Virus record (IMG/VR): IMGVR_UViG_3300020198_000122
Span: 1-21,530 of that record
Source of the DNA: a virus
Strand: one strand, 5' to 3'
DNA: 21,530 bases
Positions 4,594-12,697 of this stretch are shown here, in pieces. The notes below the pieces were generated by a model that was not told the DNA's origin, made no database searches, and worked only from the letters and a program-made list of their open reading frames with translations. A program made the translations under genes and the position numbers. Numbering within the stretch: the first letter of the stretch is position 1; each line of letters starts with the position of its first letter.

Positions 4594-7500
4594 CACGGAC
4601 CCGTCGTGATCGAGATCGCAGGGAAGGAGAGCCAGTGGTACTTCTGGATGTTGTCGCCGCTGGCGACAAGCCCCATGCGCTGATCGCTGCGATCGTCGAT
4701 CGAGCAGCACTCGCTCGACTGGAGTTTGGGAGTACTTGAGAACGCTTGCATGATGAACGGCGTGCCGAGCACGCTCTCCTCCTGCGCGTGCCCGACGGGG
4801 TAGCGGCGAACCGCACCGCCTGCGGTCTGCTCGGTCGCACCGACAAAGCCGTTGAGTTTGTAGGTCTCGCTGCATGCGGGCTTCGTCGCCCATCCGGGGT
4901 TGAACGGGTCGTCGTAATACTGCGAGCCGGGCTTGAATGCGACAGGCTCTGCAGGCGCGTCGATCACCGACTCGACCGCGCCGCAGTGGTACTCGCCTGT
5001 GCCACCCAAGCCCGGCGACAGTGTCGTCGAGGCTCGCGCACACAGCGTCCCACTATTGCACCTATTCAGAGTCGTCTCTTGGCAGTTGTCGTCTTCGCAT
5101 CCCTCGGGGTAGTTGTCTGGATCATCGACCCAGTCATCGACAGTCTGATCGTTGCCCGTCTTCGTCTCGCTGTTGTTCACATCGCACACCCTCTGCAGCG
5201 GGTGCGGGTACTCGCAGCAGATCGCAGCACGATCCACGAGGTTCAGTGCGGTCGGCTCCATGCGAAACGGCACCGCGCCGTCGTTCCACTCATACGGTCG
5301 ATTCGTGAACCGAGCGAAGCAGATATTCGAGTCCTCGAACGGGCACTCGACAAGTGTGTCGCTCGTATTGGTCTGCGTTGTGATGGCGCAGCAGTCGCCC
5401 GTGGTTTGGACAGGTGTCTCGTAGCCTCGACACACAGGCTGCGAGCCGCCCGTGTAGAAGTGCGAGCGAGCGAACCGAGCGACGAGGATGCTGCTGTTCC
5501 ACGAGTACGCGACGCTCGATCCGAGATCATCGCACGCCGCCTGCACGCACAAGCCACCGTACGAGTACGAGGTGCTGTCCTGCGGCGACCCGTTCGTGCA
5601 CCACTGCGGCTGCAGTGAGAGTGGGTCGTCGTTCGTGCCGAGCGATGCGATGACCGTGCTCGAATCCTCGGGGTAGAACGCGCTGCCGCGATTGGTCAGC
5701 CATCGGAACCGACAGTCGAGCGCGACGCTCGTTCCGTCTTGAAAGAGTGCGCTCGTGTCCCATCCGATCGGCTTCGTGCGGAAGTAGACCGACTGCGTGA
5801 GACGCTGCCACGCGAAGTACGCCTCGTCATCGAACCGCTGCACCGTGCCCGTGCCTGTCGGCGTTGCCGTCGCCGTGAAGATCACGCCGACCGCATTGCT
5901 CGATGCGCCTGCCGTCGTGAAGTCTGTCGTGCCGATCGACGCGATCTTGTACTGCTCGCCGACTACGATCGTCGTCGCTGCCGTCGCCGTCTCGTAGAAG
6001 CCGCTCGGAGCCACAACAAGGTTGTAGATGTCCTTGTGCACTTGGAGCGTGACCGCGCCGCTGTCGCTGTCGTCCGCGTACTCCGATCCCATGCCCGTCG
6101 AATCGTCCTGACACCGAGCGAGTGACGGCGGTCTCGTGGTCGTGTCCACGAGTTTCGTCACGGGGTCGATGCGCCGCATGTCGAAGTAGTCGCCGCGCAC
6201 ACGCGCAGGTCCGACTGGCTTGAGTGCCTGCGCCGTCGTGTACTCCAGTTCGAGCGCAGCCATCTGCGTCCACGCCGAGTCGTGCGATGTGCGGAACACC
6301 GAAAGCGTCTGCAAGTCGTCCCAGATTTCCTCGCGCCAATCCTTGCAGGCGAGCATGTCCTCTGCCTCCGCTGTTCGCAGTGCCGCATCGACCGCCATGC
6401 ACTGATCCTGCCAGCCTTCGAGCGTCGGATCGAGGTCTTCAGGCTTCTGTGTCTGCTGCGGCGAGGTGTAGTTCCCATGCTCGCTGTGGTCGATCTCCGC
6501 GAGCGCGTATGTCAGATTGTCCGAACCGCCGCCGACTGCGCCCGTGCAGGTCATGTAGTTGGTCTGGAACGAGAAGATCGGGACCGCGTCCGCGATCTGA
6601 TGGAAGTACGACGGCAGAGCCTTTGACATGAGCGAGGCGTTGTTGCCCTGCGACAAGAACTGCGTCGTCGGCACATCGCCCTTCACATACGAGAACTCCT
6701 CCGCCGCGAAAGCGAAGAAGTAGCGGAACAGCCCGTGCGCTCCTTGCGCGTCCCAGTCGGTTGGATCGTCGATGTAGAAGGGTGCGGTGCTTCGAGCGTT
6801 GTAAGCGTCGATCGCTTCGTGCCGCTCGTAGTACGAGACTCGACCCCGGCGCAAGACGCTGCTCGGCGAGTTCACCATCACCCCGATCGCTTTGCCATCG
6901 TTGAAGTTCAGTATCTCCCAGATGTCTGGCGAGCGGTACTTCGCCGTCCTCACCTGATAGGTGGAGAGTCCCTGATTGCTGCGATCTTGGATCGTGGTAT
7001 TGCACACCGCGCCGTATGTGCCGTGTGCCTCGTACTGCTCCTCAATAGTCGCAGCGGGGTAGTACGGGTTGAATGACCACCAGTACAACGGTCCGAGGAA
7101 CTGCTGCTCGTATGTCCCCACAAGCGGCTCGGGGTTCGTGTCACCTGCGAGATAGCACGCATCGAAGTCCTCGGCGAACGCGCCGTCGATGCAGCGACCG
7201 CCTTGATCGTCCTCGCCGCATCGCTGCAGGGTCGTGCCTCCATCCGCCGGAGGGACCGACTCGAAGAACAGTGAATAAGTCGCCTCGCCGCCCGAGCAGC
7301 AGCAGGCGTTCGCGCCGGGGTAGTACAGGTCGAGTTCGAGACACCTGTTCTTCGTCCACCATATCCAGTGATTTGGCTCGTGATTCGATCCGCTCAATGC
7401 TTCGCTCGATGCCAGCGAGTACGGCACGACGATCGCCGCCCGCTCGTGTGCCGCCGTGCCAAGCCAGAGCGATTCGTCATCAGGTGTCAGCGGGTCGCAG

Positions 7501-7685
7501 AGCGTGACCTGCTGCCAGTTGCTCGACTGCATCACGCAGCCGAGTTCGTCATTCGGCGTGGGCTGTATGCCGACATTGCATTCGGTGATCAGCCCAAACT
7601 TCGACATGATGCGACCAGTCGCACCGCCCGGCTCAGGTTCGGCACAGCAGCAGCCTTGCGAGAGCAGTGCGGGAATGATGCTCAT
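4593..7685 (-). CDS. Large cysteine-rich putative tail-tip or host-recognition protein
   Basis: A 1030-residue protein, the largest here, starting MSIIPALLSQGCCCAEPEP. I count about 38 cysteines, including two CCC triplets near residues 12-14 and 135, and several CC pairs, so extensive disulfides or metal sites are likely in the extracellular virion. It is rich in aromatic residues, Asp and Asn. At about residues 575-617 lies a Gly/Thr-rich module (QYKIASIGTTDFTTAGASS onward to a TGTGTV end) that I recognise as a small repeat domain common in phage fibre and virion proteins. No signal peptide or membrane segment is evident. Position after the tape measure and before the late terminator points to a distal tail or receptor-binding role, which is inference. 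Start is an ATGA junction. Confidence 0.8.
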   Translation of the reverse strand: MSIIPALLSQGCCCAEPEPGGATGRIMSKFGLITECNVGIQPTPNDELGCVMQSSNWQQVTLCDPLTPDDESLWLGTAAHERAAIVVPYSLASSEALSGSNHEPNHWIWWTKNRCLELDLYYPGANACCCSGGEATYSLFFESVPPADGGTTLQRCGEDDQGGRCIDGAFAEDFDACYLAGDTNPEPLVGTYEQQFLGPLYWWSFNPYYPAATIEEQYEAHGTYGAVCNTTIQDRSNQGLSTYQVRTAKYRSPDIWEILNFNDGKAIGVMVNSPSSVLRRGRVSYYERHEAIDAYNARSTAPFYIDDPTDWDAQGAHGLFRYFFAFAAEEFSYVKGDVPTTQFLSQGNNASLMSKALPSYFHQIADAVPIFSFQTNYMTCTGAVGGGSDNLTYALAEIDHSEHGNYTSPQQTQKPEDLDPTLEGWQDQCMAVDAALRTAEAEDMLACKDWREEIWDDLQTLSVFRTSHDSAWTQMAALELEYTTAQALKPVGPARVRGDYFDMRRIDPVTKLVDTTTRPPSLARCQDDSTGMGSEYADDSDSGAVTLQVHKDIYNLVVAPSGFYETATAATTIVVGEQYKIASIGTTDFTTAGASSNAVGVIFTATATPTGTGTVQRFDDEAYFAWQRLTQSVYFRTKPIGWDTSALFQDGTSVALDCRFRWLTNRGSAFYPEDSSTVIASLGTNDDPLSLQPQWCTNGSPQDSTSYSYGGLCVQAACDDLGSSVAYSWNSSILVARFARSHFYTGGSQPVCRGYETPVQTTGDCCAITTQTNTSDTLVECPFEDSNICFARFTNRPYEWNDGAVPFRMEPTALNLVDRAAICCEYPHPLQRVCDVNNSETKTGNDQTVDDWVDDPDNYPEGCEDDNCQETTLNRCNSGTLCARASTTLSPGLGGTGEYHCGAVESVIDAPAEPVAFKPGSQYYDDPFNPGWATKPACSETYKLNGFVGATEQTAGGAVRRYPVGHAQEESVLGTPFIMQAFSSTPKLQSSECCSIDDRSDQRMGLVASGDNIQKYHWLSFPAISITTGP

Positions 7686-8602
7686 GCGTCACATGCTGCG
7701 CTGACGGGTGGCACGGCGTAGAAGCAGAAGTACGCGGTATCCGCTGCTCGTGGAGTGCCTGTGTCGTACTCGATGACCGCTCGGTGCATGACGACGATCG
7801 TACCCGTGCCAGTGCCACCCACGGGCAGCGTGCCCTTCGTGACGGTCGCGCCTGCACCCGTCAGGCTTTGTCCGTGCCCCCAGTCATTACTGCCCGAGAA
7901 GGTCGTGGTCGTCGCCGCCTCGGTCAGCGCGAGCACGCTCGCGTACGAGGACGAGCGCGAGCGTAGCGCATTGATCTCGTACAGGTTCACGGCAGGACGG
8001 ACACTGGACGAACCGAGCATCTGCGTCACCTGCGCGGTCACGCCGACGAATCGGTACACGCCATCGACAGACTCCTTCGATGTAAGCCGTGCGAGGAATG
8101 TCGTCGGCTCAAGCAGCACGAGCGCGAGCATCGAGACATACTTGCTGCCGAGCCGCACCTGCATCGGGCGCAGCAGCACAAGGTCGCCCGAAATCAGCCT
8201 CGGCTGCGGCGAGAAGTCCACGCACGGAACATAGGTCGCGTCGCCAACCAGTTCGCCTTGCACGCCACCTGCGACCTGCTCGGGTCCTGTCTGGCTCATC
8301 GTGCTACCCGTGCCGGGCGTGGCTTCCCAATCGCCGACCCCGAAGCCGACCTCCTCCCAGTCGTACAGCCAACATTGTCGCGCCGTCGCGCCGCTTGTGC
8401 CGACGGTTGTGCCCTGCGCGACTCCCTGCACTGCGTCCGTCGTCAGGTCGCGGATTCGTGCGAGGATCGTCCCGACACGCGGGACCACCTTTGGCTGTGC
8501 GAGCGGTGTGCCGCGCACACGCTCGACTGCCTCGAATGTATCGTTGAGGTGAGCCGCCGTGATCTTGCCGTATCGCCCCGTGATGAAACGGGGAAGGCTC
8601 AC
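7682..8602 (-). CDS. Putative tail-associated virion protein (GTG start)
   Basis: A 306-residue protein reading MSLPRFITGRYGKITAAHLN from a GTG at 8602. That GTG overlaps the upstream stop in a GTGA junction, the coupling used elsewhere in this operon; no strong ribosome binding site is present, so translation probably depends on coupling. The N-terminal 40 residues are helical (AAHLNDTFEAVERVRG) and the rest is beta-rich with many Thr, Ser and Gly, including TGTGTIVVMHRAVIEYDTG near the end. I recognise no family. Position between small virion-like genes suggests a baseplate, tail-tip or fibre-attachment component. Confidence 0.8.
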   Translation of the reverse strand: MSLPRFITGRYGKITAAHLNDTFEAVERVRGTPLAQPKVVPRVGTILARIRDLTTDAVQGVAQGTTVGTSGATARQCWLYDWEEVGFGVGDWEATPGTGSTMSQTGPEQVAGGVQGELVGDATYVPCVDFSPQPRLISGDLVLLRPMQVRLGSKYVSMLALVLLEPTTFLARLTSKESVDGVYRFVGVTAQVTQMLGSSSVRPAVNLYEINALRSRSSSYASVLALTEAATTTTFSGSNDWGHGQSLTGAGATVTKGTLPVGGTGTGTIVVMHRAVIEYDTGTPRAADTAYFCFYAVPPVSAACDA

Positions 8603-9003
8603 GGCGACAGGATCAGATAGTGCAGTGCGCCAGTCGATGCAGCAGCGGTGTTCTGCACGCGGATCGCAATGTTGGTCACCGCCAGAGCAGTCGCACCTCG
8701 GAAGCACGCGATCTCGCCCGGACCCAATCTGCAAAATGCTTGACTTGTTGCTGAAGTGTGCGCGATGTCGATGACATCGTTGGTCGCCGTTGCGCCCGTG
8801 CTGAGGTTCCGCATGAAGATGTACCCGTTCGTCGCTGCCCCACCCGTCGTCGCGAGTGCGGCGAATGAAGTGCTACAGGTTCGCACGCCTGCATCGTTCA
8901 CCGTGCTTCCGAGATCGGGCGTGATTGTGCCCGGTCGGAAGAAGAGTTTGAGGTTGTCTTTCGTGATGTCACAAGTGAGCGCGAGTGAGATTTCGTCAGC
9001 CAT
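8599..9003 (-). CDS. Small beta-rich putative virion protein
   Basis: A 134-residue protein starting MADEISLALTCDITKDNLKL and ending LHYLILSP. It is rich in Ala, Thr, Ser and Gly with alternating hydrophobic residues, which fits a beta-sandwich structural protein. AGGA lies 8 bases before the ATG. It comes two bases after the previous stop and is coupled to the next gene, so it belongs to the tail block. Function is unknown; a tail decoration or baseplate subunit is the likeliest guess. Confidence 0.8.
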   Translation of the reverse strand: MADEISLALTCDITKDNLKLFFRPGTITPDLGSTVNDAGVRTCSTSFAALATTGGAATNGYIFMRNLSTGATATNDVIDIAHTSATSQAFCRLGPGEIACFRGATALAVTNIAIRVQNTAAASTGALHYLILSP

Positions 9004-9005
9004 GT

Positions 9006-9863
9006 TTAGAGTCCTGAGAAGTGCGGCGAGAGAGAGTTGAAGTCGTAAGTGAACCGAAACGGCTGCTGCAGATAGACCTTGAACGCTTTGCCATAATACG
9101 CGCTCGTCGAATCGTTCTCCGTCACGACATCACCGAGGGATGATCGCTTCGGCACTTGCACGAGATGCGCGAACGATGAGAACAAGAACTTGAAGGTGCA
9201 CTGTGTGTTGCCCGTCTCGGGTTGTATCGAACCGTCGAAGCCTGTGAAGAGAACATGCCCGTCGTCGTATCCGAGGAATCGCACGAGGTTCCGTTTGCCG
9301 AGCGCGTCTTGGATGTCTGATGCACGCGGGAGTTCCTGATCGACGACCGTGATGCTGATCTCCTGCTTCACTTCAAGACACGAGACCGGGATGCCGCGCT
9401 GATCCAGCGCGGTTCCGCCGATGTCGGTGTCGCTGTCCATGCTGCCCTGTGCCTCGTATGTGTTGATCGTCGAGTATGGCACGCTGCGCCAGAGATCGAC
9501 CAACTCTGCACGGCTGCTCGCCTGCGCGGTTCGATATCCGACCTCGCCGGGTTCCTTGTCGTTCGTCCACGGGTTGACATTCGCCGGGACAATGTTGCCC
9601 TCCGGCTCGTAGGTGAACGAGATGCGGAACGCCTGCGGGTGCTCGGGCACCTTCTGAATCGAGAAGTCACGAGCCACAAGGTCATAGATGAACGCACTGG
9701 TATTTGGATAGGACTCGTTCTGCTGCGGGAGCGTGCTGCCAAACAGCGCGAGCACCTCGCTCTCGTTCGCTGCGTCGATGACGATGAACTCGCGGGTCGC
9801 CGTGGGCTTGCCCTTGTTGTGGTTGTACTGCCTGCTCGATTGCAGTTCGATGACCGTCGGCAT
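9006..9863 (-). CDS. Putative distal tail or baseplate protein
   Basis: A 285-residue protein starting MPTVIELQSSRQYNHNKGKP. It mixes beta strands and Asp/Asn-rich loops, with VRFLGYDDGHVLFTGFDGSI in the middle and FRFTYDFNSLSPHFSGL at the end. The ATG shares a base with the tape measure stop (TGATG) and has GGGAG upstream. In siphoviruses the gene directly after the tape measure usually encodes the distal tail protein, and this length is compatible, but I cannot confirm the family from sequence alone. Confidence 0.8.
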   Translation of the reverse strand: MPTVIELQSSRQYNHNKGKPTATREFIVIDAANESEVLALFGSTLPQQNESYPNTSAFIYDLVARDFSIQKVPEHPQAFRISFTYEPEGNIVPANVNPWTNDKEPGEVGYRTAQASSRAELVDLWRSVPYSTINTYEAQGSMDSDTDIGGTALDQRGIPVSCLEVKQEISITVVDQELPRASDIQDALGKRNLVRFLGYDDGHVLFTGFDGSIQPETGNTQCTFKFLFSSFAHLVQVPKRSSLGDVVTENDSTSAYYGKAFKVYLQQPFRFTYDFNSLSPHFSGL

Positions 9864-11089
9864 CAGGCGGCTCCCTTCATCGCGTCAAGTTTGCGGTTCG
9901 TCTCCTCGTGCAGCCGCTTCATCTCCTCCTGCAGTCGCACGATCTTCTCCTGCTTCTCAGTCTGCGCCTTCGCCTCTTGGAACGCTCGCTCGGCGACCGC
10001 TGCGCCGCCGCCTCGGAATGTCCCGAGCGCGGTCTGGATGTTGCCGCCCATGTTCCCTGCGAACTGTTGCGTGAGTGCGCCGATCGAGGCGGCGCGTGCG
10101 GCTGGCGATTGTTTCTCCAGCGCAGCGATCTGCGCTGCGATCGCCTCCTCGCGTGCCTTGCCAGTCTGCTGCAGTGCCTTGATATCTGCGTCGCGCTTTG
10201 ACTTTGCTGCCTTTGCCGCTGCATCGGTTGCCTCCTTGGCTTTTTCCTCTTTGTACTTGAGATCAATGGCGTTGATCTCTGCAGTGTCCCTCGCCTCGTT
10301 CTGTTTGATCTGCTCTTTCGTCTGAGCCTTCATCTGTTGGATCACTGCCTCTCTTGCCGCATACTCATCTCTAAGTGTCTTTAGTGCCTTCTCTGCTGCA
10401 CCTGCAATAATGGGGTTGTTTTGCTGCTGCAGGTTCGAGGTGTGCGACTCTTGCTCGAAGATGCGATCTTTGAGTTTCCTCTGCTCTTCGAGCAGTGGTC
10501 GCAACTTCCTTTGATTTTCCACCTCAATCTTTGCATCTCTTGCGAGTTCGGGTGACTCACCCGCAAATCGTGCAAGGAACCGATCCTGCGCGATGTCTTT
10601 CGCCTGCTGCTTCAGAGCGGTCGTTCTTTCAGCAACACCCTCAACCGACCCCTGAATCTGCTCAATGAACCTATCTCTAGCGGTATTGAATCGTGCACCA
10701 TCATCAAACAACCGATCCAGCACACCGTTCGTAAAGTTTTCGAGAGCCTGCGTCAGCGGACCGACGATCGGTAGCCGCTTGAAGGCATCAGCCAGTCCGT
10801 TCACGAAAGACTCAGCCGTCTGATCAAGTGACCCGCCTGCTAGAAATGTTTTTGAGGCTTCTTCCAAACTGCTACTGAGCACTTTTGCAATAGAGAGAGC
10901 ACCGACTCCTCGTGAAAGAATCGCGCTGAACTGTCGAGAGTACTCGATGCCAGCCCTCTCGCCAGCCTTCCCCATCGGACCGACCGTGCCATCGACCTTT
11001 GCCTGCGCTGCCTTCAGTCCTTGCTCCAACTCGTCGATGCGAGCCGTGACGCTGATCTCGATTGCAGGATTGCCGCCGCCCATGCTCAT
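9863..11089 (-). CDS. Tape measure protein (short)
   Basis: A 408-residue protein starting MSMGGGNPAIEISVTARIDE. Residues 9-45 form an alpha-helical start typical of tape measure proteins (IDELEQGLKAAQAKVDGTV). Residues 155-400 are long Gln/Lys/Glu/Ala-rich helices likely to form coiled coil, and residues 105-120 are mildly hydrophobic. Tape measure proteins set tail length and are ejected with the DNA. At about 0.15 nm per residue this one would span roughly 60 nm, a short tail. Placement just after the frameshifted chaperone genes is the classic order and strongly supports the call. The central part looks less GC-rich than its neighbours. Confidence 0.85.
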   Translation of the reverse strand: MSMGGGNPAIEISVTARIDELEQGLKAAQAKVDGTVGPMGKAGERAGIEYSRQFSAILSRGVGALSIAKVLSSSLEEASKTFLAGGSLDQTAESFVNGLADAFKRLPIVGPLTQALENFTNGVLDRLFDDGARFNTARDRFIEQIQGSVEGVAERTTALKQQAKDIAQDRFLARFAGESPELARDAKIEVENQRKLRPLLEEQRKLKDRIFEQESHTSNLQQQNNPIIAGAAEKALKTLRDEYAAREAVIQQMKAQTKEQIKQNEARDTAEINAIDLKYKEEKAKEATDAAAKAAKSKRDADIKALQQTGKAREEAIAAQIAALEKQSPAARAASIGALTQQFAGNMGGNIQTALGTFRGGGAAVAERAFQEAKAQTEKQEKIVRLQEEMKRLHEETNRKLDAMKGAA

Positions 11090-11093
11090 GTCA

Positions 11094-11656
11094 TCATCCT
11101 ATGCCCTTGCCCATCGCGTCCGCCTCGCGCTTGACCATCGCAGACACCGCATCCGCCGTGGCGATCAGGCGGTCGAGCGGCATGTCGAGCGGGTCGCCGA
11201 AGCCCGGCGCATACTTGCAGATGAAGGCGGCGAGCGCGTACCAGTCCGTGTCGCTCGTCGCCTTCACGCGTTTCCCGAGTCGGTCTCCCCGTCCACATCG
11301 ACCGACAGGAGCGAGAGCGCAGCACGGATAACCGCCTCGGGCTGCATCGCTGCCAAGTCCTCGCTCGGATCGATCTTGACCTTCTGGCATGCGTGCTCGA
11401 TGACATCGAACGCGCCCTCGATCGTCGCCGCGTGCTGCAGCGCGAGCGTGGTCGTGCGGTCGCGCAGGTCGTAGACCGCCTTCATTTGCTCGACCCGCTG
11501 TGCAGGCTCGGCTCGTGAGTCGGTCAGCATCTCCAGAGTGCGCTGCGAGATCGAGTGCCATCGTGCCTCGCCGATCTCCATGAAGTCCCGAGCCGAGAGC
11601 AGCGACAGCGTGTGCCGCCCGATCTTCACCATGCGCGTCTTGTGGGCTTTGTCCAT
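11094..11656 (-). CDS. Tail assembly chaperone, frameshifted long form (gpGT-like)
   Basis: Long product made when ribosomes slip back one base at GGGAAAC (11270-11276). The first 129 residues are shared with the short form. After the slip, reading continues as RVKATSDTDWYALAAFICKY and ends at 11094, adding 58 residues for about 187 in total. In lambda, gpG and gpGT are made the same way and load the tape measure onto the growing tail tube. The extension contains an aromatic helical domain (WYALAAFICKYAPGF) like the T domain of such proteins. No start with a good ribosome binding site precedes the second frame, so frameshifting is the likely means of expression. Confidence 0.85.
11264..11656 (-). 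CDS. Tail assembly chaperone, short form (gpG-like)
   Basis: A 130-residue protein starting MDKAHKTRMVKIGRHTLSLL. It has a short beta start followed by helices (ISQRTLEMLTDS, QRVEQMKAVYDLRD, AFDVIEHACQKV), typical of gpG-like chaperones that coat the tape measure protein. AAGGAG lies 8 bases before the ATG. The gene begins inside the end of the upstream small gene (31-base overlap). It ends one codon after the slippery heptamer, as in many siphoviruses. Confidence 0.87.
   Translation of the reverse strand: MDKAHKTRMVKIGRHTLSLLSARDFMEIGEARWHSISQRTLEMLTDSRAEPAQRVEQMKAVYDLRDRTTTLALQHAATIEGAFDVIEHACQKVKIDPSEDLAAMQPEAVIRAALSLLSVDVDGETDSGNA
11270..11276 (-). promoter_or_regulatory. Programmed -1 frameshift site GGGAAAC
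   Basis: Read on the minus strand, the heptamer is phased G GGA AAC in the short-form frame, followed by GCG and TGA. This matches the X XXY YYZ rule. A -1 slip gives GGG AAA CGC and enters the frame that codes the long-form extension. GGGGAG, resembling an internal SD stimulator, lies 8 bases upstream. A 6-bp stem (CGAGCG with CGCTCG) can form downstream. Confidence 0.88.
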
Positions 11657-11856
11657 CTCGTGATCTCCTTGCGTCTGCGGATGGTAACGCAGGAGACCGT
11701 GCTCTTGTCAAAGATGTCCGCTGTGCGGAGTGCCGCCTCGATCGCTGCCTGCCGCGTGATGTCGCCCTGCACCCATCGACCGTCCGCTTCGCCGCCCTTG
11801 ACCCACTCGACACGCCAGTCGTCTGGGGTCTCGCGCTTGGCGAAGAAGTCGATCAT
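11626..11856 (-). CDS. Small hypothetical protein between tail tube and chaperone
   Basis: A 76-residue protein starting MIDFFAKRETPDDWRVEWVK. The ATG at 11856 overlaps the tail tube stop (ATGA), which favours it over an in-frame TTG six bases upstream. It has an N-terminal beta-like half (WRVEWVKGGEADGRWVQGDI), a helix (QAAIEAALRTADIF) and a basic tail. The C-terminal 10 codons overlap the chaperone start. I do not recognise the family. Position suggests a tail assembly role, but it could be an accessory gene. Confidence 0.7.
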   Translation of the reverse strand: MIDFFAKRETPDDWRVEWVKGGEADGRWVQGDITRQAAIEAALRTADIFDKSTVSCVTIRRRKEITRWTKPTRRAW

Positions 11857-12263
11857 GTCCAAGCCACCGTCACGCAGGAAGCGTAGTTCGTCGCGTTGGT
11901 CGGCGCGTTGAGTTGATAGTTGTAGGTGACGGTCGCCTCGCCGTTGACATCGACCGAGATGTCAGCCGAGCGGATCAGCGCGTTGAACGCGAGCGAGTTT
12001 CCGTCCTCCGCCTTGAGCGTGCATGTCGCGCCTGCTGCACTCTGAATGAACCACGCAGAGGACGACACTGGGCTGCTGCTGCTGTCCATCGTCGCCACGA
12101 TCGTCCCCGTGATGTCGAGGATGCCGTGCATTCGTTGCTTGCCGACGCTGCCGAACGCACTGATGTCGATCTCTGACGGAGCGACATTTGCAGTCCACGA
12201 CTTGATGAGTCCGACCGCGCCTGTGAACGAGACATTGCCGTTTGCGCCGCTGATTGCTGCCAT
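11853..12263 (-). CDS. Major tail tube protein
   Basis: A 136-residue protein starting MAAISGANGNVSFTGAVGLI. The pattern of a short beta start, KSWTANVAPSEIDISAFGS, and later beta strands (GILDITGTIVATMD, ISVDVNGEATVTYNYQL) fits small siphovirus tail tube proteins, which stack as hexameric rings to form the tail. AAGGA lies about 10 bases before the ATG. Placement between the tail terminator and the chaperone and tape measure genes is the expected position. The C-terminus lacks an added Ig-like domain. Confidence 0.85.
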   Translation of the reverse strand: MAAISGANGNVSFTGAVGLIKSWTANVAPSEIDISAFGSVGKQRMHGILDITGTIVATMDSSSSPVSSSAWFIQSAAGATCTLKAEDGNSLAFNALIRSADISVDVNGEATVTYNYQLNAPTNATNYASCVTVAWT

Positions 12264-12265
12264 GA

Positions 12266-12697
12266 TTAGGTGTCCTTGATTGCGATGATGCGGTAGGTGG
12301 TTTCGACCGTGATGAAGTCCTCGCCGATGTCAGGCACGCCGCGTGTCAAGACATACGAGTCGATGGAAGTATATGTGGCATCCGAAGGAGGCAGCGACTG
12401 TCGGTTCAGGAGCGTGAAGAGCGCGGCCTCAGCAGTCATCGCGGTAGCAACAGCGGCGGCTGAGTCAGGCTTGAAGAAGAACACGAAGGTCGCGGTCATC
12501 TCCTGCCGCGACTTCACCGACGTGCCCATGAAGATCTCGGTCTCGTTGCCGCTGATGCTGAACACGAGGCACGGAAGCGTCACGCCCTGCGGTGCCTCGA
12601 TCTGGTAGATGCGACCGCCGACGATCGTGTAGACCGTGCCTGCGCCTGTGTCGCTGATGAGTTTGTTGTAGAGGCTTGTGAGGACGATCTGGCTCAT
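12266..12697 (-). CDS. Tail terminator / completion protein
   Basis: A 143-residue protein starting MSQIVLTSLYNKLISDTGAG. The ATG at 12697 overlaps the previous stop (ATGA). The layout of an N-terminal helix, a GGRIYQIEAPQGVTLPCLVF strand segment, then TATFVFFFKP, a helix and a final beta strand (TVETTYRIIAI) fits the DUF3168-like tail terminator family, which caps the tail tube and joins it to the head. The tail tube gene follows two bases later, as usual for this module. Confidence 0.83.
   Translation of the reverse strand: MSQIVLTSLYNKLISDTGAGTVYTIVGGRIYQIEAPQGVTLPCLVFSISGNETEIFMGTSVKSRQEMTATFVFFFKPDSAAAVATAMTAEAALFTLLNRQSLPPSDATYTSIDSYVLTRGVPDIGEDFITVETTYRIIAIKDT

Noticed and set aside
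3373-4683. 436-codon open frame on the plus strand
   Set aside because: It crosses small coupled genes, the terminator and the non-coding control region on the other strand; composition is that of an antisense shadow.
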